A stretch of DNA of 64,000 bases from Gnetum montanum (Eukaryota > Streptophyta > Gnetopsida > Gnetales > Gnetaceae). Position numbers and translations under genes: made by a program. Positions within the stretch are counted from its first letter, which is position 1, and each line of letters opens with the position of its first letter. The stretch is taken from positions 569,976-633,975 of the forward strand of contig MNCI01004881.1 of the NCBI GenBank assembly GCA_015680685.1, given 5' to 3'. Of the stretch, positions 1 through 8,950 are shown piece after piece. Below the pieces are notes generated by a model. That model saw only the letters and a program-made list of their open reading frames with translations. It had not been told where the DNA came from and ran no database searches.

Positions 1-345
1 TGAAAATTCAAAGCATTGTTCTAGCTACCAATCTTGCAGGTGTTGTGCTTTAGTGGGATGATAATCCTTGGCATCGACATCTTCCACATTATACTCTCCA
101 TGGCAGTCTTGAAGACCACATCGTGCAAGCATTTGATAGAGCATTGTAGGAGTATCACAATCGAGTAGTAACACAATATTTCCCTCTATGTCATGCCATC
201 ACAACTATTCATCCTAGTGTAGGATGAAGGTGAAGTTTGACACATACTCATCGAGGTGAGTATATATGATTTGGTACTATTGATGCTTTGTCGAATGAAC
301 ATTATCAGCCTTAGGCAGAGAAGCACTCCTATAAGAAGAAGACAT
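1..345 (-). pseudogene. A1 gag N-terminal fragment
   Basis: Minus-strand reading from the ATG at 345 gives MSSS followed by a segment homologous to the other family A Gag starts. The conserved core reads like YTHPDEYVxNFTFILHQDE followed by WWHDIEGNI, with stops where glutamine codons have become TAG. Gag forms the virus-like particle in Ty3/gypsy elements. This N-terminal block is specific to the family and I do not recognise a named domain in it. The gene continues beyond the window. Confidence 0.65.
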
Positions 346-487
346 TTTTGATTAGTGAAATAAAAATCACAGTGTGCTCTAAGAACTTGTTGTAGTAATT
401 GTAAAAAATGATATGACTCTTAGGTTCATTCCAATGATTTAAATACTTTCACTAGGTCCTATATAGTGCACAAAACAAGAAAAAGGT

Positions 488-505
488 CCCTATCAATGGT
501 GCCAA
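488..505 (-). other. A1 primer-binding site, tRNA-Asp type
   Basis: The minus strand here is an 18-nt match with five differences to TGGCGCCGTTGCCGGGGA, the complement of the 3' end of plant tRNA-Asp(GUC). It sits one base inside the LTR end, as expected for minus-strand DNA priming. Four of the five differences are transitions. Confidence 0.75.
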
Positions 506-506
506 T

Positions 507-1322
507 GATGAGTGGCAAGGTACCCCTACACCTAATCATATAAATCACTAAGGCATTAGATGTGATCCGGTCAAATTCCATGGACCCATAGTTATCTCAT
601 ACACTAGTTTCTCTAGGAAGTGAAAAGACATTAAGAACATTCATTATCTTCCCAACTACACTTGTGAGGCTCAAGGGTATGGTTTAAGTGTAATTGAGTC
701 ATATGAATTTTTTTCATTTTATATTTTATGGATGTAATCACCTACAACAAGAATAAGGGTAGAGTAGATTGAAAACTAATGTTTATTGCCTAGCTAGCCT
801 AACATAAGTAATCGCTCCACTTTCTTGAACACATATAGCACTGCTGGGCTACCAAACGTTAAGCGTTGTTGGGTTACCAAGTACTATATGAATGCTCAAA
901 ATGGTCGTGCTTGTGTTCATTAACTACTAGAAATAAATTGCTTAATTTAAATGCATTAAAATAAAGAGAGAGAAAGTAAAATGCATTAAAGGAAATATTA
1001 AGCTATTCTCAGTGCTACAAGGATTGTCAAAAGAGTTCATTTTATTCCCGTCACACTATTGTGCTTAGGTACATCAATGCTTGAACAAAGAACCATACAC
1101 ACTTTAGACTCCTTCTGTGGGCACTTAGAAAATATTCTAACTTTGAGGAAAATAAACAACAAAAGCTTTTCTACTCTCACTAAGAATGACTAAAAACTAA
1201 CTATCAGAAATTGGAGCCTAGGCGTGGTATTGATAGACTTGGGGAATATACCCTGACATCGAACATGTGACATCAGACTAAGGCACTGACATTGCATACA
1301 ACATGTCACAGCTCTGACATCA
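507..1322 (-). repeat. A1 5' LTR
   Basis: The plus strand starts TGATGAGT directly after the PBS, the family A LTR terminus. The stretch shared with other family A LTRs is clear through about 1200: the block with a pyrimidine-rich tail, the 'cacttgtgaggc' region, and the 'ctactgggctaccaa' repeats near 840-890. The distal end near 1322 was placed from a TGATGTCAGAG start on the minus strand and is less certain. Confidence 0.65.
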
Positions 1323-1329
1323 CATACTT

Positions 1330-2277
1330 GACGTTAGAGCCACCAATAAATGTGTTTCATCACTTTCTTTATGTAAGAAAACCAAATATGTTTTGGTCTA
1401 CCTCTTTATTGGTTCCCTTCAACTTTAAGAAAGTGACCTCTTTTAATAAGACCATCTTTGATCTTCTTATCTCATGACCAAACGGTCTAAGATGAATTTC
1501 CTTAATCTTCTCATCTATGGATGCTACTTCTAAACTTCTTCAAATAAGAGAGTTGTTAATTAATCTTTTCTATTTACACCCAACATCCACCATACATATG
1601 CACCTCTACCACATGCACGTGTTGATCCTTATGCTTTTTGATAGGCCAACATTTCACATCATAAAGAATCAAAGGTCTACTAATAATTTTATATAACTTA
1701 CCCTTCACCTACCAAGGATTCTTTTATCACAAAACACACCACTTCCTTTCATCCATCCTACCTCAATTTTGTTTGTCACATATTTGTTAATCTCAACATC
1801 CACTTGAACCAAAGACCCAAAGTACTTGAATTACTTACATTAAGAAACTTCTTGGCTTTGAATTCTAATATTTGTATCTTAATTTCTCACTTTTTTACAA
1901 AAACTGTATTCTATGTATTATGTTTTGCTTTTACTAATATTCCAACCTTCGATTCTAGGGTGTTTTTCCAGGTATCCATTTTTGTAAATAAGACTTAGAT
2001 TCAACCATCAAAATAATATCATCAATAAAGAGCATACACCAAGTGATCTCATCTTAAATATCTTGGCTTATCTCATTATGACAATGAAAAATAAATTATG
2101 GCTTAGTGTAGATCCTTCATGTAACCTAATCTTCCTAGAAAAAGATGTTTCCTTTATTAATATCAAGAGTTCCCCTCACTATTAAATCAAAATTTCCTTC
2201 TCTATGTTGATTTCTTAATCGACATGTTATTCCAAAGTATTATTTCTCTATAGGTTATTCAACAAAATTTCATGATG
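1330..2277 (-). pseudogene. RTE-type LINE reverse transcriptase fragment
   Basis: The minus strand carries the C-terminal half of a non-LTR reverse transcriptase in shifting frames. The order is LHEGSTLS, then the catalytic box WCMLFIDDIIL (usual form LFADDIVL), SRSKTEYxE-like residues, FKYFGSLVQVD, TNKIEVGWMK, then the distal region around IDEKIKEI and GRPK. This order is typical of plant RTE LINEs. Frameshifts and stops show it is dead. The right side is cut by insertion of A2 at 2278; the left side meets the A1 LTR. It appears to be the oldest identifiable DNA in the left part of the window. Confidence 0.8.
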
Positions 2278-2282
2278 AGATG
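2278..2282. repeat. A2 target-site duplication, left copy (AGATG)
   Basis: AGATG directly precedes the TGATGAGA start of the A2 5' LTR. The identical five bases follow the A2 3' LTR at 23361-23365. Integrase of Ty3/gypsy elements makes 5-bp staggered cuts, so this pair defines A2 as a single insertion 21 kb apart. Confidence 0.85.
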
Positions 2283-2878
2283 TGATGAGACTTGATATGT
2301 CAAGTAGCTAAGTCATTGGAACATGATGAAGCATCATTTTATCAAGTGTATTAGTTGGCTAAGATATCATAGATGCTATATTGCATCTACGTTGTAGCAT
2401 TCTTATTAATGTGTCTCAGTTGGTTGCTACATCATAGATGCTATATCGCATATGTTATACATGTATTTTCTTGGGAATCCTAGTAGTGTTATTGCTTGGT
2501 TCGCCTAGTAGCATAACACTTGGTAATCTTAGTAGTGGGTACGTGAGTTCAGGATGTGTATAACAAGCTGATAGTAGACACTCATTGCCCTTAGGATAGT
2601 TTATGATTTATCTTCTTATTATTAATTAGATTAAATAATTAATTTTCATACTTTCATATAACTTAGCGTAGTCACACAACATCAATAGTCATATGCCTTA
2701 CTTTAGACTAAACCATACATGATAGAGCTACTACTAGTCCAAGTGAGAAGACAATGACCTGCGATCATGGCTTAACAATCTAGATACCACACTAGTTTTA
2801 TTCATAGAATTCAATTGGATTGCATGTGAACACTTGTGATTTGTATGGTTGGGCATAGGGGATACTTGTTGCTCATCA
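2283..2878 (+). repeat. A2 5' LTR with internal deletion
   Basis: Starts TGATGAGACTTGATATG and ends GCTCATCA one base before the PBS. It aligns with the A2 3' LTR at both ends but lacks about 470 bp of its middle, including the TATAAATA box present at 22608 in the 3' LTR. The remaining part has the short repeats built on 'catagatgctatat' and the shared LTR block with 'cacttggtaatc'. Confidence 0.85.
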
Positions 2879-2879
2879 T

Positions 2880-2897
2880 TGGCATTGTTACTAGGGA
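2880..2897 (+). other. A2 primer-binding site, tRNA-Asp type
   Basis: TGGCATTGTTACTAGGGA differs from the tRNA-Asp complement TGGCGCCGTTGCCGGGGA at six positions, all of them transitions. It lies one base after the LTR end. Confidence 0.8.
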
Positions 2898-3089
2898 TGA
2901 TGCTAGTGATCTAGATTAGATATATTATAAACAATCACTGTAAAGAATTAATGACTTATCTTTTAAGAAAAATTAATATTTTAAGTTATACAAATTATCA
3001 AATAAAAACATATCTCCTTCACATAGGGCCTATAGTCCATCACATGATGACAATACTATTAGTAGTAATGATAGGATCTATATTAAAGA

Positions 3090-4640
3090 GAATTAGAGTG
3101 AAAGACTACAAGCAGGGATCTCATATGCTCATTCTAATCCTTCCTATATACAATGACTATGTTCAACTATCATGGACATCCCTAAAGGGGATTGAACCAA
3201 TCCTAGAATAAGGAGGGCCTTAAGGCCTAGGACCTCCTCCAAACCTAGAAGAGATGAATCAAGGGATCATAGGGGAAGATATAGGAGCCATGAAGATTCT
3301 CCCAGTTCACCATCTTCCTCTTCATCTTCAACATTTAGTTTTGATGAAGATGAACATAGGTATGGAGATAAAGATACACTAAGGGATCAAGTTGAAGATA
3401 GAAATGGAAATCAAAGACAAGATACAAGGTATTAAATGGAACATAGATGAAATCATCATAATCAAGTAAATAGAAATAGCAATTATCACCATGACATGTA
3501 TAATGATGATGAACCCTTGTTGGTTACTAGAAGTAAGATACAAATTAGAGAGGTAGATAAAATTCTCCATAGGCATCAAAAGGAAAGCTGCATGAACAAA
3601 ATTGATACAAATAACATTCCTAAATTTGTGGAAGACTATAATTCTGATCCACAACATCATTTACAAGCCTTCCATGATGCCTGCGCTATACAAAACATTA
3701 AAAATAAGTGGAAAAAGCTTAAGCTCTTTCCTAGAATACTAATAGAAGAAGCTAAAAGTTGGTACAAATCATTGGAACTATATTCAATCCACTAGTGGTC
3801 CACAACATTGAGCTCTTCAACGAGAAATATCAAACTTATTCAAGAGTTTCCATTCTAAGAAAAAAAATCCAAGGATGGAAGCAAAAAAATTATGAATCCC
3901 TAGATGTAGCCTTGGGAATATACTATTATTTACTACATAGATGCCCAAGCCATGGTTTTTCTCAAAAAGAGCAACATCATCACATCATAGATGGGATTCG
4001 TAACAAAATAAGGGAGACTCTTGGGATCTATGCCCAAGGAAAATTATTAGAGTTGAGAGCCCATAGGATACAAAGGCTAATTAAACAAGTGGCAAAAGAA
4101 GAAGGAAAGATGTATAAAAGGAAAAGCATACAGGAATATAACTAGGATCCAACTCTTCATAAGAAGGAGATCCATATTTTTGATTAGGAAAAAGAGGTAG
4201 CTCTCAATGAGTTGACTTCACTAAAAACCTTGACAATACAAAAGTCTATCATTGAGATTGAAGAAATGGTACATAAGATGTGGGAGTTTATGAATGAAAA
4301 AGTTATAACCAACTTGAAAATCATAGAGGAGAAGGTAAAGAAAATAGAATCAAAGGGTCAAAACAAGAAGAAAGAGAGAGAAAAAAAATAGGAAAACAAG
4401 TAAAGACACTTATCAGAAAAAAGGGAAAATAGCTATAGTAGAAGGGGTTGCAAACTTAGATATGAAGAAGGATGATGGATGTGACATCTATCAATATGAA
4501 CATACAAAGAGATATTGCCCAATTATGTTACATTTACAAGAGTTTAGGACTTTTGCTTTGGATCCTCAGTTCATAGAAAAGAGAATGACTAAGAGATTTC
4601 CTTACTCACAAGGAAATTATAGATAGTCCTATAGCCAATG
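3090..4640 (+). pseudogene. A2 gag pseudogene
   Basis: The better preserved part begins near 3496. It contains NDDEPLLVTRSK, then the central Gag core with NIPKFVEDYNSDPQHHLQAF and the KLFPR...WYKSLEL segment, then a region about QTYSRVSIL and GWKQ. A basic tract follows, then the noncanonical zinc-knuckle GCDIYQYEH near 4468. Frameshifts fall at about 3790 and 4145 and there are many TAG stops. The first 400 bp are diverged from A4/A5 but resemble A6. Gag packages the RNA and is the only substantial protein this element specified. Confidence 0.75.
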
Positions 4641-5189
4641 GTACTAACCCAGTGAGACTTCTTATCAACCTCAAGACTACTATCAACCACAGTGGAAAAT
4701 CCCATAGTCTTGGAAGATGCCATCAGCAAACTAACAATACCCCTATCACCAGTTGGACCCTTACAAATATTATATTCAACAACATGTTTCTCCTAATGGT
4801 TTTACTTCCCCTTCCTCAACTCATTATTACTACTATCTTGAATATCATCAGCCCACAACATTTCCTATGGGATCATCATCTCATGCCTCTAATCATTTGT
4901 CACATGCTTAATACTCTCATACCTTCCTCCAACATATGTTGCCATCAACAATGTAGGAAGGATTTGAACCACAACCTCAACATAAGAATGCCACTTGCAC
5001 TATAAACATACAAGTGGATGATAATATTAGTATATCTCAACAAAAGTCTTAAAAATGTTCTTTCTTTAGAATAGTTTCCACACATGTGAATAAAACTAGT
5101 AGAGCTACTAGCTCATTAGAACTAGCATAAGGACAATTTAGTGCAACCTCCTTCCTCATAAAAACACTATCTCCTAATGCTATGCAAAA

Positions 5190-5830
5190 GCCCAAGAACC
5201 ATCACCGCTCCAATAGAAAAAATAAAAGATGAACCTATGAGTATGAAGAGATAGAAAATTCCATGCATTACTGATAATGATAAAGGATGCAATTGTGAGC
5301 TAAAATTTCAAAATGTTAATATGATTTCTATATTAACCCACAACAAACTTGAGGATCAAGTGTGTATGCAAAACTATTTCTACACAATAGCCACTAAACC
5401 AAAGGACACCTAGTGGCTAGAAAATAAGAATATTAAAGCATTCAAAAGATGCATGGAAACATCCAACCTACTTATTAGTTCTAGTCATCATAAAATGAAC
5501 CATGCAAGAAACTTAGAAAAAGACATATTACACTTTGATGATGCACTAAAAGAAGATGTTAAACAAGAAGATCCAAGAACTAAAATAAAAAATAAAAATG
5601 GAAACACATCTAGATCCTCTAAGAAGAAAATACCTTCTTATCTAGTTGAATATATGTCTCCAAATGATTGAAACTTGATTATCATCAATGTTAAATCCAC
5701 TAACCAATGAAAACTTAAATCATTAAAGATGACAAATGGAAAACCTATGGTGTATAAGCAAGGGAATGTGCAATCCATTTTCTAAATGCTTGTCCATGAG
5801 TTTGGTCATAGGGAAGGTTCCCCATCTTGA
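5190..5830 (+). pseudogene. A2 pol remnant and 3' coding tail
   Basis: From about 5255 the sequence reads ENSMHY-like, matching the end of the protease region in A6 ('PCIT', 57760), then the segment with TKPKDT and the acidic tail around 5450-5670. Unlike A6 it lacks the preceding protease core (no GRAW motif). The same tail in A6 also leads directly to a pyrimidine-rich stretch and noncoding sequence, with no RT. This shared structure argues the RT-integrase loss was inherited. Confidence 0.6.
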
Positions 5831-5839
5831 ATCAAGAAC

Positions 5840-6160
5840 TAATAAGTTCATTTTAGTTTTTGTTTTATAATTTTTTATCATTTTCATATTTCTTCAAAAC
5901 TTTTTCATTTCTTAATATGTTTTCCAATTCTTGTTATTTTTCTTTTTTTTATAATTTTCTATTTTCTTTAGTTATTTTCCTTTATGTTTTATGGATGTCC
6001 ACGATTAATTTGTTAATAATGATGTTGCTAGCCATGATGTAGAAGTCAAAGTCATGTGTTGGATCTTTATTCTATGCTATGAAGATGATTGGGTAACTAA
6101 TTGTGCAATGCGAGTGAGACCACATCATTCATCCCTCTAGTTTCTCTAAATAAAAGATCT
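5840..6160 (+). other. A2 pyrimidine-rich 3' noncoding segment
   Basis: A T/C-rich stretch (about 5845-5990) follows the coding tail, as it does after pol in A4 (minus, 13970-13870), A5 (31640-31820) and A6 (58260-58500). The apparent 60-residue ORF here is only low-complexity translation. The segment is interrupted at 6168 by the solo LTR A3. Confidence 0.6.
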
Positions 6161-6167
6161 TTATCAT

Positions 6168-7037
6168 TGATGAGTAGCGAGTATACCCTATGCCCAACCA
6201 TACAAATCACTAGCATTCACTAAATGATCCAGCCAAATTCCAAAGCCTTTTGGTTTCCTAGTATATTGGTCTAGAAGGTGAAACTAACCATTGCAGTTGT
6301 GGTCTTCCCAATTACACTTGTGAGGTGCAAGTGTATGGTTAAGTGTAACTGAGGCATAGGATTTTTATCATTTTCTATTTTATAAATTAAGTAGCCTATG
6401 AACAAAAATAAAGAATAAAGTAATTGAATGTTTAACTAATCTAATAATTGGCTAATGTCTAACTAATTCTAGCATAAGCATCTATTCCCACTTGTCGTAC
6501 ACATCTTGAACACATATAGCACTACTACGTTACCAAACGTTAAGCGTTATTGGGATTACCAAGTGTTAAGCATATGCTCGAAGTGGTTGTACTTATGTTC
6601 ACTATTTAGTCACTATTAATTAATTAATTACTTAATTACTTGAAAACATTAAAAAATGGCTTGAATATTAAATGCTTAAGGAAAACAATTAATCTAGTCT
6701 AAGTGCTACAAGCTTTGATTAGAAAGCTTGCCTTTATTATTGTACACACTAAAGTGCTCAAATAAAGATCCATACACTCCTTGACTTCTACTATAGGCAC
6801 TCAGAAAATATTCTAACTTTTGAGAGGAAAAACTACAAGATCTTTGCTACAACTATGAAAGCTTATGCCATAAATGTGGTAGGTAAGTGCACATTTATAG
6901 GTGAAATAGGATGCCCCATTGATAAGTACACATCAATGAGTCAAACCCTGCATCGATGGGATCACGTCAATGAGATCTTGTTGAATGAGTGACATTGATG
7001 GCATCCTGTTGACATGGCCCAACAATGCCACTCATCA
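6168..7037 (-). mobile_element. A3: solo family A LTR with ATCAT target duplication
   Basis: An 870-bp LTR begins TGATGAGT and ends ACTCATCA on the plus strand, but its sequence and TATA-like box (TATAAATG on the minus strand, 6892-6899) show minus orientation. It is flanked by perfect ATCAT duplications at 6163-6167 and 7038-7042. The A2 body aligns with A6 across the insertion point, from about 6160 straight to 7043. No internal sequence is present, so it is the product of LTR-LTR recombination. The palindromic TCGATG/GGCC repeats are at about 6900-7020. Confidence 0.9.
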
Positions 7038-7042
7038 ATCAT

Positions 7043-7796
7043 GAAAGTAATATGATTCTTCTTAGAAGAAAACTAAAATTAACTAATGATCATTGTGCCT
7101 TAATGAAAAGGAAAAAGATCAAGTGGGAATGAAAAAGTATGTGACTTTAAGGGGATTTGTTGGGTTCTTGTCTGACTACCTTCTTAAGGCCTATGACTCA
7201 CCATGTCATGTATCATCACTTCTATTGTTGACCATAAAGGAAGTATGTCCTTGAAAGGTATGGTTTTGAGAAAAAATAACAAACACAAAATAAAAATAAA
7301 AAAAACAAAAAAAAAACAAAAAACAAAATTTTTTTTAAAAAACAAACAAATAATGGATATTTAAAAGACACCACTTTGAAGATCTCTTGGGATACAAGCA
7401 CTAGTTATGGTGCTATAAAGACATGTTACCTATGCCTAAAGGCATCTCTTTAACTAAAGCCCAAATTTATTCCTTAATAACCTCTAAATCTATTTCCTTC
7501 TTGCCTTTTCTTCTATTTTTAGAATGATTCTTATTCTTTGTGGTTGTTATGGACTCATGATGGTAGGCAAAAAGGGGCACATCAATGAAAGGCTACTATT
7601 AATGGTGTGGACTTGGTCTAAAACTTTGACAAATAGGTATGATGGTCATCTTAATCACAATTGACATAAGAACTTATTGTAGATATGGTTAGATACCTCA
7701 TGTTCCAATCTCTACAATGCCTTCTCATCCCATTATTCACCTCACTACTACATGCAATTATGAGAATAATGTTTTTGTATAGCATAGTGTAGGATC
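7043..7796 (+). other. A2 3' noncoding body, left of the A4 insertion
   Basis: This aligns with A6 58690-59210 and with the post-pol region of A5 (32240-32700). It includes an A-rich run (7270-7350) and a conserved block, ACATGTTACCTATGCCTA (about 7411-7428), found in all these elements. No ORF of note. It ends at the CTAAT duplication where A4 inserted. Confidence 0.7.
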
Positions 7797-7801
7797 CTAA
7801 T
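7797..7801. repeat. A4 target-site duplication, left copy (CTAAT)
   Basis: CTAAT precedes the A4 left LTR. The right copy at 21214-21218 reads CTAAC, one transition different. A2 sequence continues on both sides. Confidence 0.75.
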
Positions 7802-8703
7802 TGATGAGGAACAAGGCATCCCTATGTCCAACATAAGAATCACAAAGCGTTCATGCACGATCCAGTCAAATTTCATGGACTTTATCATTTTCAGTGCACT
7901 AGTCCTTTAGGAAGTGAATCTTTCCTTAAGGTCAATTGTTGTCTTCCCAATTACACTTGTGATGTACGTTGGTATGGTTAAGTGTAATTAAGGCATCTGA
8001 CTTTTATCATTTTGTGTTTTATAGTTTGGTGTTCAAAATGTAGATAAAAGAAATTGGATTAACTAGTCTAAATTAACTAATTAACTAGCATTTAACTATT
8101 TCTAACATAAGTACCCAATCCCACTTTCCTTTCACATCCTAAACCCACGTATCCATTGTTGGATGACCAAGTGCTACACTACTGGGTATACCAAGAAATA
8201 ATTCTATTGGGATTACCAAGTGAATACATGTTACGCTCGAAGTGGTCGTACTTATGTGTGTAATCTATCTTGCTTAATTACCTCATTAGTGTAATAACTA
8301 GAAAATATTTAATAACTAGTTGAAGACATTTAATAAATAATTAAAAACATTAAATGCATAAATGAAATAGCTAATCTATCCAAAGTGTTGCAAGGTTTAT
8401 CAAAAAGCTCATCTTTATTGCTGCACACACTATCATGCTTAGGTACAACAATGCTCAAATAAAGATTTGTACACTCAAGGACTCTTGCTGCAAGCACTCA
8501 AAGGAAAAATTCTAACTTTTAAATGAAAAACCTGTAAGAGCCTCACTGCAACTACAATCTATAATTGTCATAAATGTAGTTGTAGGAACACATTTATAAC
8601 CAAAAACCAACATTACATCGATGGGGCCTTGTCGATGAGTCCTAGTTGATGAGGCCATGTCAATGAGGCCTCGTCGATGCAACCAACTAAATGTGACTCA
8701 TCA
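7802..8703 (-). repeat. A4 3' LTR
   Basis: 902 bp, plus-strand ends TGATGAGG and ACTCATCA. It aligns along its whole length with 20306-21213. On the minus strand the U3 starts with palindromic TCGATG/GGCC repeats (about 8690-8610), followed by TATAAATG (8598-8591). The PPT abuts it at 8704. Confidence 0.9.
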
Positions 8704-8714
8704 TACCCCCACAA
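8704..8714 (-). other. A4 polypurine tract
   Basis: The minus strand reads TTGTGGGGGTA immediately before the LTR start TGATGAGTC. The A2 and A5 tracts (GTGGAGGTA and CATGGGAGTA) lie in the same position. This primes plus-strand DNA synthesis. Confidence 0.75.
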
Positions 8715-8950
8715 CTAAATGAAAACTTATCCTTGAGTTATTTTACAAAATTGGGAAGGTATGGGATTATTAACTGATTTTTCTTTAAACAAACCAAACT
8801 AATTAACTTGAAAAAAAATGGAGTGCCTAGGTGTACAGATCAACACATTACAAAGAATGATGGTGTTCAGGACACAAAACTAAATACCATGGCTTAACTC
8901 TTCAAAAATAGACAACATGTTCCTTAATGATGTGAAGCTAATGGAGAAGA

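Larger units (their letters stand above)
1..1322 (-). mobile_element. A1: 5' end of a family A Ty3/gypsy element, truncated by the window start
   Basis: Read on the minus strand this is an LTR (1322-507), a PBS (505-488), a leader and the N-terminus of gag running off the window at base 1. The order and sequence match the right-hand end of the full-length element A4 (about 19800-21213). The right edge of the LTR is diverged and was placed from a TGATG-type start, so it may be off by tens of bases. No target duplication can be checked because the other end lies outside the window. Confidence 0.75.

Noticed and set aside
488-505. A tRNA-Asp gene fragment
   Set aside because: Only the 18 bases complementary to the tRNA 3' end are present, always one to four bases inside an LTR. 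That is a primer-binding site.
3379-3660. A minus-strand 93-residue ORF
   Set aside because: It lies antisense to the A2 Gag core, which has clear homologues in four other copies. The antisense frame is not conserved in them.
5860-6042. Phe/Tyr/Ser-rich ORF as a membrane protein
   Set aside because: It is translation of a pyrimidine-rich noncoding stretch that occurs in all family A elements after the coding part without a conserved frame.
7802-8703. A second solo LTR next to A3
   Set aside because: There is no matching duplication around this LTR alone, but CTAAT at its left pairs with CTAAC at 21214, a PPT abuts its right edge and the far LTR at 20306-21213 is collinear. It is the 3' LTR of A4.
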